64,000 nucleotides of DNA. Origin: Mycoemilia scoparia (lineage: Eukaryota > Kickxellomycota > Kickxellomycetes > Kickxellales > Kickxellaceae). This document shows positions 19,160 through 30,759 of this stretch, piece by piece (within the stretch, counting starts at the first letter, position 1; every line of letters starts with the position of its first letter). A program made the position numbers and the translations under genes. The stretch spans positions 1-64,000 of the forward strand of contig JANBPU010000083.1 of the NCBI GenBank assembly GCA_027575805.1, in the 5' to 3' direction. The notes under the pieces are model-generated. The model ran no database searches and was not told where the DNA came from. It saw only the letters and a program-made list of their open reading frames with translations.

Positions 19160-22100
19160 ATGACACAAGCCAAAACGCCCACTACAGCCACTGAAGAAAC
19201 CAAAAAGGTAGGCCATTAACAATATGATAAATTTCTAAAGAACTGACAAGCCAAGGAATCTGTAAATTCCAATCAGGTTGTCTAAGCATTCATTCACCCT
19301 ATAGCAACAACAAAAATTATACATCCATTTTATATATCCCTGCCTGTGTATACAATAAATAGACAGCAAAGCGCGACTTTTTGATCGAAAACGAGCAAAA
19401 ATGGCAAAAGCACTGGGAAGAGGGCAAGGTATTTGAGCAAGATCTTCCTGAAGGCGACTGGGAAACCATGACTGCCGAAGAACTTCACGAAAAGTATCCC
19501 AAATTCATGGGCACCTTCCCTTACCCCTACATGAACGGCCTACTCCATCTTGGCCACACATTTAGTATCAGTAAGATCGAGTTTGCCACCAGCTGGGAAA
19601 GATTACAAGGCAAGCGTGCCCTTTTTCCATTTGGGTTCCACGTAACCGGTATGCCAATCAAGGCCTCCGCCGACAAAATTGCCCGAGAAATTGAAAAATT
19701 CGGCAAGGACTTTATCATTCCTGAAGAGGTGGAAATTGCGGACGGTGTCGAGAACATGGCTATCAAGCAAAAGAGCAAGATTGCAGCCAAGACTGGCGGT
19801 GCCAAGTACCAGTTCCAGATTATGCAGTCTCTTGGTGTTCCTACTGAAGAGATTCACAGGTTTGCTGATGCTAGCTACTGGCTGACTTATTTCCCCCCTA
19901 AAGCTATCCGTGATCTTAAGCACTTGGGCTGCAAGGTCGATTGGCGCCGCTCTTTCATTACTACGGATGCCAACCCTTATTACGATTCGTTTGCTCGTTG
20001 GCAGTTTACTCGTCTTCATGAGATGGGAAAGATCAAGTACGGCAAGCGTTATACTATTTGGTCGCCAAAGGATGGCCAGCCTTGTATGGACCATGATCGC
20101 CAGTCTGGTGAAGGTGTCGGTCCCCAGGAATACACTGGCATCAAGATCAAGATCCTCAAGTGGGCTCCCGAAGCTGAAAAGTATGTCGCTGGTAATTCCG
20201 AGCTTGAGGGCAAGAACATTTTCTTGGTGGCTGCCACTCTTCGTCCTGAGACTATGTACGGCCAGACCAATTGCTATGTTGGTACCAAGATCGATTACAT
20301 TTTCCATCAGGTCAATGAGACTGACGTGTTTGTAACCACCCACCGTGCTGCTCGCAATATGGCATTCCAGGACCTTTCGGTTGTTCCTGGCGAAGTCAAG
20401 TCGCTTGGCACCATCAAGGGCAGCGATATTGTTGGTTCTTTGATCAAGGCCCCACTCAGCGTTTACGAGCAGGGCATCTATGTCCTTCCTATGGAGAATG
20501 TACTGGCCAACAAGGGCACTGGTGTCGTTACTTCTGTTCCCTCAGATTCTCCTGATGACTATGCCACTTTGGGCGACCTTCAAAAGAAGCCCGACTACTA
20601 CGGCATCAACCCCGAGTGGGTCAAGGACTATAAGCCTGTTCCTATCATCTCAACTCCAAAGTATGGTGATCTTACTGCCAAGGCTCTTTGCGAAAAGATG
20701 AAGATCCAGTCCCAGAAGGATCGCGACCAGTTGGCTCTTGCCAAGGAGGAGGCCTACAAGGAGGGTTTCTATCATGGCACTATGATCATTGGTGACTACA
20801 AGGGCAAGCCTGTTGAGGAGGCCAAGCCGCTTATCCGCGATTCCCTCATTGCCTCTGGTGACGCCGTTGCTTACTCCGAGCCTGAGCGCCAGGTTATGTC
20901 TCGCTCTGCTGATGAGTGTGTTGTTTCTCTTTGTGACCAGTGGTACATGACTTATGGTGAGCCCGAATGGCGCAAGCAAGTCACAGACTGGCTGGCCAAG
21001 ATGGATACATACAGCGAAGAAACCCGCAACCAGTTCGAGCGTACTCTTGACTGGCTGAACCAGTGGGCCTGTGCTCGTACCTATGGCCTTGGTTCAAAGG
21101 TGCCATTTGATGAAAACTTCTTGATCGAGTCTCTCTCTGACTCTACCATCTACATGGCCTACTACACCATTGCCCATTTCTTACACTCCAGCCTTGATGG
21201 CTCCAAACCCGGTCTTGCCAACATCACCAAGGAGGAGATGGACGATGCTGCATGGGACTACGTCCTTTTGGGTAAAGAGCTGCCAGCTGGCCACCCAGCT
21301 TCTGACAGACTTCCCAAGCTCCGCAAGTCATTCCTGTACTGGTACCCACTTGACATCCGTAGCTCTGGCAAGGACTTGATCCAAAACCACCTGTCGTTCT
21401 TCTTGTACATCCACCAGGCATTCTTCCCTGACTACTCTCCACGCTCTGTCCGCTGTAATGGCCATCTATTGCTCAATGGTGACAAGATGTCAAAGAGTAC
21501 TGGTAACTTTATGACTCTTCAGGAATGTGTTGCCAAGTATGGTGCTGATGCCACTCGTTTGACTTTGGCTGATGCTGGTGATGGTCTTGATGATGCTAAC
21601 TTTGAAGAGACCACCGCTAATGCCACCATTCTCCGTCTCCACACTCTTTATGAATGGATTTCTGACGCTGTCAAGGCCATCAAGGGCAACACCGGCGACA
21701 GCGATGTCAAGCTTCGTTCATCTGGTACTCCTTACACTATTGTTGACCGTATATTTGAGGCCGAGATCAACCAGCTCAGCAAGGCCACCGAACAGTCATA
21801 CGACAAGATGTTGTATCGTGAAGCTTTGAAGACCGGCTTCTATGATTTCCAGGCTGCTCGTGACTGGTATCGTGAAGTCACATCGGTTGAGGGTATGCAC
21901 ACTGACTTGATCCAGACCATGATTGAGCGCCAGGTCCTCCAGCTGGCTCCAATCACTCCTCACTGGGCCGAGATGGTGTGGAAGGACTTGCTTGGAAAGA
22001 CAGAGTCGATCATGCAGGCTAGATGGCCAAGAGAATTCATTCCTGATGCTGTTGATGAGGCTATGCTGGCTGCTGGACAGTACGTTCGTAGCTTGGTCAA

Positions 22101-22656
22101 GTCTATTCGTGACTCTGAAGCACTCCTGCTTAAGCGCAAGGGAAAGAAAGGTGGTGGCAAGAAGGGTGCTGCCGCTGCCCCAACCAAGGAATTCGATCCC
22201 AAGGCTGAAAAGGCACTCAAGATTTACATTGCTTCCAAATTCCCTCAATGGCAAGATGCTACTGTTGCCACGGTTCGTGATTTCTATGATTCTGAGACTG
22301 GCAAGTTTGATGACCCAGCTATCCGTGGTCAGTTGGCCAAGCTTGGTTTGATTAAGGACAAGAAGGTTATGCCATTTGTTCAGGAAATCAAGAAGCGTGT
22401 TGGACCCCTTGGTGCCCAGGTTGCTTTTAACCGTGCTCTTCCATTCAATGAGCTTGAGGTTGTTCAAGTTGTCAAGGGCTATATTGGCAAGACTCTTAGC
22501 TACAACCAGGTTGATGTTGTATCAATCGATGATGCTTTTAACCTTGAAGCTGCTGTTGCTGAGTGCGGTGAAGACCAAGATATGGCTAGCAAGCTCACTC
22601 GTGCTGTTGATATTGCCATTCCTGGCGAACCTGGATTTATCATCTACAATCTCTAG
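19160..22656 (+). CDS. CDC60: Cytosolic leucyl-tRNA synthetase
   Basis: Charges cytosolic tRNA-Leu with leucine. Exons are 19160-19207 (16 codons) and 19363-22656, 1,113 residues, close to yeast Cdc60 (1,090). The class I signatures are present: HIGH as HLGH in YPYMNGLLHLGHTF near residue 80 and KMSKSTGN near residue 724. The CP1 editing insert lies between, and the C-terminus has a Lys/Gly-rich patch (KRKGKKGGGKKGAA) followed by the eukaryotic C-terminal extension. It is the archaeal/eukaryotic cytosolic type. Base composition is distinctly more GC- and CC-ending at codon third positions than neighbouring genes, as expected for a highly expressed gene. The intron lies just after the N-terminal 16 codons, near the 5' end, common for translation genes. 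Confidence 0.95.
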
Positions 22657-22760
22657 AGTATGGTTTTTAGTATGCGACCAACCAACAAAAATATGCTTAG
22701 TTAGCACCATTTTTCTTTTCTGTTTCCTTTGATACTAGTTTTGATCCTCAGATAAATGAC

Positions 22761-22851
22761 TTTATTTCACAACACAACAGACAAAAAATGTTATCAAAAA
22801 TGTTAAAGTATACACGTATAATATAATCACAGATATTAGCACAAGGAATAT
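22761..22851 (+). repeat. Dispersed repeat B, copy 2
   Basis: Matches 16225-16309 at both ends (CTTTATTTCACAACACA; CACAAGGAATA), with a more divergent middle. No MITE follows it here, unlike at 16310. Confidence 0.5.
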
Positions 22852-23071
22852 TACTATGGTTATGATAATGGTATTAGTACTCGCCTAAAAGCCTTGAGTC
22901 AATTATTACCCAAGAATATTGTATAATGACCCGTTGCCACCGAATACATCACCCAGGTGGGCTTTGCAAAACAAAACAGGCTTACCACTGACCGAGAGCT
23001 GCTGCTATGAGATAGTCTGCTTTAAAGACTAGCCAGGACTGAAGATGATGTTTGACTACACCTTCCTAGTA

Positions 23072-23173
23072 TGGGCGATTATTTTTGAAGGGCAAATGTT
23101 TACTAGTAAAGCTGGAAATCAATTTGGCTGCGATTACCCTTATAAATATTCACCCTTCAAAAATTATTACTCG
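23072..23173 (+). mobile_element. MITE copy 4
   Basis: TA on both sides (23070-23071, 23174-23175). Ends TGGGCGATTATTTTTGAAGG and CACCCTTCAAAAATTATTACTCG, with a shortened interior of the copy 1/5/8 type (ACTAGTAAAGCTGGA, AATTTGGCTG). Confidence 0.82.
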
Positions 23174-23396
23174 TATAATCATAATTCAATTCATTTTAGC
23201 AATGCTAAACTTAGCACTAACTATAGATGGATCATTGCGTTTTTGAACACTGTAGTCAGTTGGCCAATAGGTATATTCATATGTTTGTTGTATTGTCATA
23301 GTAAAATAGGCTAACTCAAAACTTGCTGTTAACCAAGTAGGCTAATGGTTACTAGAGGCATATAAAACCATCTAGCAACTAAAATCTGATAAAATC

Positions 23397-23603
23397 TCAA
23401 CCTGAATTTTCGCCACCCTTTGCTTGATTCTTTTTCTCTTTGGCATCCTTCAAGGCAGCAAGGCCAGCGAGGAAGTTTACAAGCTTGGCTTTTTCATCAT
23501 CGGTGAGTTTAACATCCTGGCTATCGCTCTTACTATCGGATGCGGTGACAGCAAAGGGCGTGGCAGCAAGAGTGGCCAAAACAATAAGACTGGCAAGTTT
23601 CAT
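23397..23603 (-). CDS. Small secreted protein, unknown function
   Basis: 68 residues from ATG at 23603 to TGA at 23397. Residues 1-21 form a clear signal peptide (MKLASLIVLATLAATPFAVT, Ala-rich cleavage area). The mature part is about 47 residues, without cysteine, very charged (Asp/Lys/Glu), probably helical (DDEKAKLVNFLAGLAALKDA) and ending in a Lys/Gly-rich tail. A TATA-like TTTATAAG lies about 115 bases upstream on the minus strand, similar in spacing to the two secreted-peptide genes at 31.1 and 42.4 kb, although the proteins are not alike. Might be an effector or peptide precursor; no family recognised. Confidence 0.6.
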   Translation of the reverse strand: MKLASLIVLATLAATPFAVTASDSKSDSQDVKLTDDEKAKLVNFLAGLAALKDAKEKKNQAKGGENSG

Positions 23604-24909
23604 TTTGGAGTTCAGAAGCTGAGATTGAGAGCGTAGTTGTTGTGTCCACAGAAGTATGTTGGTTAAGAATAAATCGAGGTGTTGGTGATGCCAACAAGAC
23701 CAGAAATGCTGAAAAACTTATAAATGTTTTTCAAAAGTGTCTGATCAAGGTTCTTTGCTTGACTACTTTAGCTGTGTATTGTGTCTTGTCTCAAGTATAT
23801 GACAGCATGTGTGTATAGAGACCTTGCAATATACGTCATATATGTAAAGAGCTATTGAAAGTTAAGCCAAAGACTCATTCTTTTAAATTATTCAAATGTA
23901 TTATATAAGTGGCAAAATTCTACTTTAAGCCAAGTATAATTCCTACAATATTGATATGCGGTTATTACTATTGACCAAAAGAAACAAAAAATTTTTTGAC
24001 TGTATAGTGTAATGCCACTGTTATAAAATGTTGAAAGCTCGCTGAGTAGTGTAGATGTTCTTGTATGTGCATACTGCTAAAGATATGGTTAGATGAATTT
24101 AGAATAGCCACTACTTACTCTGAAACAGTGGGAAGAAATCTTTGATGGAGTATATTTAAAGAATTATAATATGGCTTTGAAGCTGTAAGAACTTTAGTCG
24201 TGCAATCCTTTTTACTTTATTCGAGTTATGATGTCATCGCATTAGTTGTGATGTAATATCGATTCTAAGAAAATAAAATCCTAGAATATCTAAGGCCAAT
24301 TGTTTACTGGTTTTATTGTATTAAAAAGGTGGATTTATTACCAATATTTGTTTACAAGCACATTAGCTAATTAGATAGTAGAAAATGTCATTCATTATAA
24401 TAATAATAGCAATATGTTTCATTAGTGGTATAGTATATACTGGTTGATTGCTTTCTTATATCATGATAATGGGCACAGACACCTCGGTTTTATATTCAAC
24501 TCTTGGTAGGAAATAAACCAGACGAAATGGTGGAGAGTAGGTTCCATTTTTGTTCAAATTCGGGCACATCCCTAACATCTTTCTGACATTATAAAAAATG
24601 TTTTAAAAAGTTGGATGGAATTGAAAAGTGGGAGTTTTCTGTTGGTGATCACCAGATTACTTACAAAGGTTTGATCAATGGAAAATTAATTAAAGGTGAT
24701 GATGTCGCTGGTGTTACAAACAATAGCCCAGATCTCAATAAAGAGGCATACAAAACGTGTTTTTGTGTCCAAACCACAAGAAAATCGACTCTCAGTTCTC
24801 ATTTTATTTTTGCACTTATTTTTTCCTGCTTGTATTACAATATAATTTATTATAAACTACATATCCGCAACGATAACAAAAACAATAACAATAAAAGAAA
24901 ACAAGAGGC
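23604..24909. other. Intergenic 1.3 kb, AT-rich
   Basis: Carries the promoter of the small secreted gene and of CWF19L2. A 50-codon stretch 24611-24760 (reading ..EKWEFSVGDHQITYKG..) looks protein-like but has no ATG and no clear splice sites; it may be a gene remnant. Nothing else was seen. Confidence 0.45.
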
Positions 24910-26772
24910 ATGGCGGGTTCACATTCAAGAGGCGAAGAGAGCAGACATAGACACAGGAGTAGCCGTGATAGAGAAGGCAGGAAACATCGCGACTATTCCA
25001 GATCCCGTTCCCGGTCACCAAGATCCCGCCACAGGCAACGCGAACATAGCAAAAGATCAAGCAGCCGGGAAAAAAGAAAAAGCGGTGAAAAGAGGAGACA
25101 TAAAAGGAAAGAAAAGAAGGCTAAATCTAGTAAAAAAGAAAGCAGACATGAGAGTAGTAGTGATGAAGACGATTTGGACATGTGGGTTGAAAAGGAGGTG
25201 CCTAATAATGATGATATAGTGCCAAAGGCTAAGTGTCTTGAAAAATACAAAGACTATGGCAGTCGCAGCAGTAGTAACAATGGTGACAACGATAGCGAAG
25301 ACCAGAATCTACCTGAAAAGGTTGAGGCAGAGAGATTGGCCATAATATCATCAACGATTGATGAATTTTCCACAAATAACCAAGAAAGCCCTACCATTAC
25401 CACTAACAGAAAACCCAAAGTTGATCTGAACAAGCTAAAGTCAAAAGCCATGAAAGCACGGATGATGAATCTTCCTAATGCTGATGAATTAGAACGAGAA
25501 TATAAGGAGGCAGTCGATGAAGCAGAGAGAGGACAAGAAGACCAGCTCTACAACGACAAATCAAGTTCAAACAAATCTAATGAACCAAAAGTGATTATTT
25601 TGCCTGAACTGGATAGCAGCGGGGTCCCCATTAAACTTCGCGCAGCCGCAAGCACAGGCAAAAGGACAATTCCTAAAGAACTGGAAGCAATAAACAAGCG
25701 ATCAATCAATAAAGCCAAAGACGCAGAAAAGAATGAAGAAAGTATGGATGTCAGGGAACTAGCACGTAGAGAAATGTTAAGTAAGGGCGAGACTGAGGAG
25801 GCTGACCGAGCATTTGCTGCACGCATAGCGAGGGACTCAAAGTTTGAAGAAGATTTGGACTATTTGGATGATAAAGCTGAGAATCTAGCAAGAAAAAAGA
25901 AGGAAAAGTCAGCAGCTCAGCAACGGCAAAAAGTCATTGAGGACTATAAAAGATTACAAATGTCAGTTGAAAGTTGTTGTAGTTGCTTCCAACACCAAGA
26001 AGGACAGGACGGAGAAAACATCCTGCCACCTCGGTTACCAATAGTAGCGTTGGGAGCCAGAACATACCTCGGGCTTCCAAACTATGAGCCCATGTGTGAT
26101 GGTCATTGTATTATTTCTCCTATTGAGCATACCGTTGGAAGTATTTTGAATTGTGATGAAGACACGATAACTGAAATTCGCAACTTTATGAAGACTCTTT
26201 ACCGACTCTTTGCTGCCAAAGATCAGTACCCAGTGTTTATGGAAACTGTTACTTCTACTAACCCCTCAAGAGCACGACACTGTGTAATTGAATGTATCCC
26301 GATACCAATGGAATATTACGGCGATGTCCCCATTTCGTTCCAGCAAGGTTTGATGAGTTCTGACGAAGAATGGTCTCAGCACAGAAAAATCATCGATACC
26401 CAGGTCAAAGTCAAAACTATCACAAAGGATTTGCCTGGATATGTCAAAGACATGACTGGAAGCGGGAAAACCTCAGTTGAATCCAAGGAAGTCAGTGGCG
26501 GGTTTTTAAGCACCATGACTCCAAAGCTGCCATATTTTCACGTCTGGTTTGATCCAAATGGCGGAATGGGCCATATAATTGAAAATACCGACCTGTTTCC
26601 ACCGTGGTTTGGGCGCCAGACTTTGGCAGGAATGCTTGATCTCCCGCCTACCTTGTATAGAAAGCCTAGAATATTGTTGGAATCCTACAAGAAACGTCGA
26701 GAACGGGCAGACGAATGGATCAAGCAGTTTAATTGGACTAGATATGATTGGACAAAGGCTATTCCTTCATAG
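24910..26772 (+). CDS. CWF19-like protein 2 (spliceosome-associated, lariat metabolism)
   Basis: 620 residues, one exon, ATG at 24910. The N-terminus is an RS/RK-rich nuclear region (SRSRSRSPRSRHRQ, then EKRRHKRKEKKAK), then a coiled, charged middle. From about residue 350 on is the CwfJ C-terminal domain 1 (CCSCFQ, LGARTYLGLPNYEPMCDGHC, then ISPIEHT, HIT-like), and the last ~100 residues are CwfJ domain 2 (TMTPKLPYFHVWFDPNGGMG, DLFPPWFGRQTLAGMLDLPP). The family works with debranching enzyme in disassembly of intron-lariat spliceosomes. Length fits fungal Cwf19 orthologues. Confidence 0.92.
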   Translation: MAGSHSRGEESRHRHRSSRDREGRKHRDYSRSRSRSPRSRHRQREHSKRSSSREKRKSGEKRRHKRKEKKAKSSKKESRHESSSDEDDLDMWVEKEVPNNDDIVPKAKCLEKYKDYGSRSSSNNGDNDSEDQNLPEKVEAERLAIISSTIDEFSTNNQESPTITTNRKPKVDLNKLKSKAMKARMMNLPNADELEREYKEAVDEAERGQEDQLYNDKSSSNKSNEPKVIILPELDSSGVPIKLRAAASTGKRTIPKELEAINKRSINKAKDAEKNEESMDVRELARREMLSKGETEEADRAFAARIARDSKFEEDLDYLDDKAENLARKKKEKSAAQQRQKVIEDYKRLQMSVESCCSCFQHQEGQDGENILPPRLPIVALGARTYLGLPNYEPMCDGHCIISPIEHTVGSILNCDEDTITEIRNFMKTLYRLFAAKDQYPVFMETVTSTNPSRARHCVIECIPIPMEYYGDVPISFQQGLMSSDEEWSQHRKIIDTQVKVKTITKDLPGYVKDMTGSGKTSVESKEVSGGFLSTMTPKLPYFHVWFDPNGGMGHIIENTDLFPPWFGRQTLAGMLDLPPTLYRKPRILLESYKKRRERADEWIKQFNWTRYDWTKAIPS

Positions 26773-26998
26773 ATATTTTTGCTATTAACCGAATGTCCCA
26801 CTGTTTTTCATTTAAATAATGGCACATGTAAAGTGTGGCTGTGTAGCCAATTTAACAGCTATATCTTTATTTATATGGCATTTGTTTATGTTCTTCAATA
26901 ATAGTGGCCAGAGATGTGGGTAAAAGTAAGCGGGTTTATAAAGAAACTAGATGGATTCAAAATAAAATACTACGGCTGCAATATAGCACTTTGTTTAT

Positions 26999-27712
26999 TT
27001 AGTCAGATTCAGAAGCACCGTATGTTTTGCGGTATTCCTTCATTCTCTCGATAAGCTCGGTGTTGTCAGTCTCCTTCTCAGTCTTCTGCTCTTCCAAATA
27101 CTTCACAATGCTAGCCAAATCAACAACAGTGATAACAGGAATGTTGTATTGACTCCTGATTTCTTGAATGGCAGACTTATCGGTATCCTTTCCCTTCTCT
27201 TGTCTATCAATAGCCACAACTACACCAGCAACTTCTCCACCAGCAGCCTTGATGATTTCGAAACTTTCTCTGATAGCGGTGCCAGCCGTAATAACATCAT
27301 CAATAATCAGTACACGCTTGCCTTTGATGTCAGCGCCAACAATGCTTCCGCCCTCGCCATGATCCTTCTTTTCCTTTCGGTTGAATGTGTATGGGACAGG
27401 CCCAACATCGATTTCGGAGTCTTGTTCGCCGACGAGAGACAAGGCGATTGAGGTGGCTGAAACAAGTGGGATTCCCTTGTAGGCCGGGCCGAATAGACCA
27501 TCAAACCTCAAGCCTGAGTTCTTGATCTGATCGACAATAGCATGGGCATAGTATTTTCCTAGTTGGCTCAGCGACTTTCCAGTGTCAAATTTGCCGGCGT
27601 TAAAGAAGTAGGGGGATAGGCGGCCAGACTTGAGGGTGAATTGCCCAAAGTATAAAACATTGTTGTTGAGGGCGAATTCAATGAACTCTTTTTGGTAGCT
27701 TTTCAGCGACAT
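26999..27712 (-). CDS. URA5: Orotate phosphoribosyltransferase
   Basis: Converts orotate plus PRPP to OMP, the fifth step of pyrimidine synthesis. 237 residues, one exon. It starts MSLKSYQKEFIEFAL as in fungal Ura5. LKSGRLSPYFFNAGKFDTG binds orotate; FGPAYKGIPL, FNRKEKKDHGEGGSIVG (catalytic loop with Lys/His) and the PRPP-binding VLIIDDVITAGTA are all intact. The C-terminus is Glu/Lys-rich. Convergent with CWF19L2 and head-to-head with mitochondrial uL4. Confidence 0.96.
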   Translation of the reverse strand: MSLKSYQKEFIEFALNNNVLYFGQFTLKSGRLSPYFFNAGKFDTGKSLSQLGKYYAHAIVDQIKNSGLRFDGLFGPAYKGIPLVSATSIALSLVGEQDSEIDVGPVPYTFNRKEKKDHGEGGSIVGADIKGKRVLIIDDVITAGTAIRESFEIIKAAGGEVAGVVVAIDRQEKGKDTDKSAIQEIRSQYNIPVITVVDLASIVKYLEEQKTEKETDNTELIERMKEYRKTYGASESD

Positions 27713-28172
27713 GTTGTATATGAATATGGATATGTATATGGGTGTGGTGGTTATTTGAGAATGTTATTAAAGTATATAGACAAGAATAAAAGGCAAGGGG
27801 ATGGTATTGATGCAGTTACTGGGATTAGGTGTAGTTTTTTTCTGGGATAATGGCCATGCCACAGCCTTGCGGAGATTAATAGCTCTCCTCCAAGCAACAG
27901 TGCTGTTCATGATCAATAGGTTTATGAAATTCTGTAAATTGCTGATTAAATCACGCATTCTTTTGTATTTCTATTGAGTCTGGTTGTTATGATAGCTGAT
28001 CAGGTAGCTGAAGCTTCGATCATTATTGTAACAAGCAAACTGAATTATAGATAAACCAGACTTTTGTGTGTCGCAACACTTTGCTTGGCTTGGTCTGTTT
28101 TCACTCTTTTATATTTTTATAAATTACTCTAATTTGGGCATACCCCATAGTAGTAGTATTTGATTCATAACA
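27713..28172. promoter_or_regulatory. Divergent promoter region URA5 / uL4m
   Basis: 460 bp between two outward-reading genes, with repeated ATATGTATATGG-type words just upstream of URA5 (27718-27742). No coding content. Confidence 0.45.
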
Positions 28173-29284
28173 ATGTTGGGTTTCAATTTGCGGCTACAAA
28201 GTTTTGCCAGCCAGTTCAAAAACAATTTCAAGTCGATTTCTTTGAATGGCCCTGCCGCTATTTCTGCTAGTACTTCAGCAGTAAGGCTATTCCAATTCAC
28301 TAAGAACCCCAAAACCCGCGTGCCATATATATAACGATTGGTTGAAATTTATGACTCTATAGGCTATTGCTCGTGGATTTGCCAGTGAAATTCAATCTGC
28401 CCCTATAACTACTAATGGTAAGCACAAAGGACATTGTTTAAACATATCCAGAAAAATATAATTCAAAAACAAATATCAACAAAAATGATGAAAAAGCTAA
28501 CATTAAATCATTCTAATATATTACAACCATAGCTGAAAACGATGAAACCACGACGCACAATATCACAACATCAGTTCCACTGGGATACTCTGGCACAGTA
28601 CAAGCCTGGCTCAGAGACTTCAAGACCAACATGCCAAGATCCATAGTAAATATTGATAAAACTGTATTCGACACCCAGATCCGTGTTGATATTTTGCATC
28701 GCGTTGTATGTTACGAACGAGATGCCAAGAGGCAAGGTACTCACAATACCCGAGGAATCAGCGATGTACGCGGAACTACCAGAAAATGGGCAATTCAAAA
28801 GGGTCGTGGTAAGGCCCGTGTTGGTACACACAGAGCCCCACACTGGAGAGGTGGTGGTATAGCTCATGGCCCAAAACCACGCAGCCATGTCACTCAGATC
28901 CAAAAGAAGGTCTGGCTAATGGGTCTTAGAAGCGCACTATCCTCAAAATTCGCCCAAGATCAGTTGATTTTGGTCGATAACTTGAATTTGGATTCCTACA
29001 AAACTCGTGACCTTTTCTCGATATTGAGAGGCAACAGGTGGATCAATGAGGAAAATGAAAGAAGCAGTGGCCGTGTTCTGTTCTTGCCTGCTCTAAAGAC
29101 TGTTGAGGAACAGCCAGAAACACAAGATATGTACAAGAATTTGTTGATGGCTCAAAGAAATATTCCTGGGGTTGGACTAATGAATGTCGAGGATACTGAG
29201 GTTTATGAAATCCTAAAGCATGAGTACTTGGTTCTTGACAAACTTGCTCTCGATTATCTCCAGCGAAAACTCTGTGTCGAATAA
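28173..29284 (+). CDS. Mitochondrial large ribosomal subunit protein uL4m
   Basis: Exons are 28173-28280, 28363-28417 and 28533-29284, 304 residues, all GT-AG and in phase. Exon 1 and 2 give a presequence (MLGFNLRLQSFASQFKNNFK..) lacking acidic residues. The ribosomal L4 core begins at about residue 85: VDILHRVVCYERDAKRQGTH, KGRGKARVGTHRAPHWRGGG, HGPKPRSH, and continues to DQLILVDNLNLDSYKTR. Equivalent to yeast Yml6/MRPL4 and human MRPL4, which line the exit tunnel. Length is near human MRPL4 (311). Confidence 0.93.
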
Positions 29285-29706
29285 AGTCAAAACCCACCTA
29301 TCTCTCTCTCTATAAAATTTATAGGGAGTTTGCTTTATTTCTGTGTCCTAATGAGTATATAGCTACTACATTTTAGATCCCTTATCTTTGCCTTTATGTT
29401 GGTTCCAAAAATACAAAATATCTTGTTTTTATTATACATGTCCATTTTGGTGATATTTGCTTATAAGATTTGACAATTTTGTCACAACACTAGCTTGGAA
29501 TTCTTCTCTCTCTCTCTCGCCTTGGAATGTTTCCTTTAAGCTATGTAGATGATCGACACGAGGTCTGGTAAAGAACATTTGTAGATCAATCCCATATTGC
29601 AAGTCAACGCCTATGGTCTATGTGACAAGTTTCATATCACCGCTTGAAAATCTACATAAAAGTTTTTCAGCAATAACCACAGGAGACTTGATTATATCAA
29701 CAAGAA
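29285..29706. other. Intergenic; (CT)n tracts
   Basis: Contains (TC)n tracts at 29302-29312 and about 29502-29518 and a short inverted pair around TATAAATTTTATA-type sequence just after the uL4m stop, possibly part of its 3' end. No coding frame. Confidence 0.4.
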
Positions 29707-30509
29707 ATGGTAGAAGCTATCCAGCAAGAAACACATAAACTTTATACCCTCATATATGTATTTAACAATGATAACACAAAGGTTAGCTTGGAATCATGGT
29801 CATGATGTATCTCATCAATGTTGTATTATCTTAATTCTTCATATTCTGCTAAAAATAATATACAGGTACTACTTGGATTGAAGAAGCGTGGATTTGGAAT
29901 GGGTCGCTGGAATGGATTTGGTGGAAAAGTTGAAAGTGGCGAGAGTATATATGATGGCGCAATTCGTGAATTAAAGGTGAGGATCCAGTTTAAAATCCTA
30001 GCTATATATAGTCATTACAAAGAAATGATTTTCTCTAATTGAATCATATGGGATTGTTTTGAATAACAGGAAGAATCTAACCTAGACGCAAAAAATCTTG
30101 AAAAGAAGGCAATCATGTATTTCAAGTTTGAAGATAATCCGATTATTATAGATGTTCATCTATACACGACATCGAACATTTCAGGCGATCCCGTAGAGTA
30201 AGTACCCTTTGTCTTCATTAACTAATAATATAAATTGCGCCGTGTTCAATGTAGGGAAAATCATTATAGTAATATACCAAATGTCATTAATATAGGTCCG
30301 AAGAGATGTTGCCAAGATGGTATGATGTACCCGACCTGCCATATGGTTTCATGTGGCCAGACAATAAAATCTGGCATCCCTGGTTATTTGAGGGGAAACT
30401 TTTTACAGCAACTTTCTATTTCAAGGCTGACCAGACTACTATTACAGGATACAAGCATTCATTTGTATCTTCCTTAAAGGAACTTGAAGCTGCAAAATTT
30501 GATTCCTAA
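29707..30509 (+). CDS. MTH1/NUDT1-type Nudix hydrolase (8-oxo-dGTP sanitising)
   Basis: Exons are 29707-29781, 29866-29976, 30070-30197 and 30296-30509, 175 residues. The Nudix box [20 protein letters not shown] + ESNL is complete (G-x5-E-x7-REL-x-EE) and is split by intron 2 between LK and EE. The upstream [15 protein letters not shown] and downstream [26 protein letters not shown] follow animal MTH1 closely, including the MWPDD-like segment that contacts the purine. Predicted to hydrolyse oxidised purine nucleotides (8-oxo-dGTP, 2-OH-dATP). MITE copy 5 starts 28 bases after the stop and may be in the 3' UTR. Confidence 0.92.
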
Positions 30510-30537
30510 GAATATCAACAAATCCAAAATATCAGTA

Positions 30538-30652
30538 TAGGCGATTATTTTTGAAGTGTGAATTTTTACTAATAAAATTGGACATCCACTTGGCTGGCAT
30601 TGCGCCTATAATCATTGGTCACCAAAATTTACCCTTCAAAAATTATCACACA
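30538..30652 (+). mobile_element. MITE copy 5
   Basis: TA flanks at 30536-30537 and 30653-30654. Ends TAGGCGATTATTTTTGAAG and ACCCTTCAAAAATTATCACACA; interior like copies 1 and 8. Confidence 0.82.
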
Positions 30653-30759
30653 TATAGCTACTTTCTTAGGAGTAATAAAAAGCTTAATCATCGACTCCTT
30701 AGCTGTTAAGAAGTGTTACACTGTTGTCATGGATTTATTGTTTAGATGCTATATTATAA

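Larger units (their letters stand above)
22657..23396. other. Intergenic 3' flank of LEU synthetase; repeat B and a MITE
   Basis: Between convergent genes. Holds repeat B copy 2 (22761-22851) and MITE copy 4 (23072-23173). No coding frame is supported. Confidence 0.55.

Noticed and set aside
19527..22467. Long open frames on the minus strand across the leucyl-tRNA synthetase gene
   Set aside because: Shadow frames caused by the biased codon use of a highly expressed gene; the plus strand holds all conserved motifs.
24611..24909. Open frame running into the CWF19L2 leader
   Set aside because: No ATG; only the first 50 codons look protein-like and no exon partner was found.
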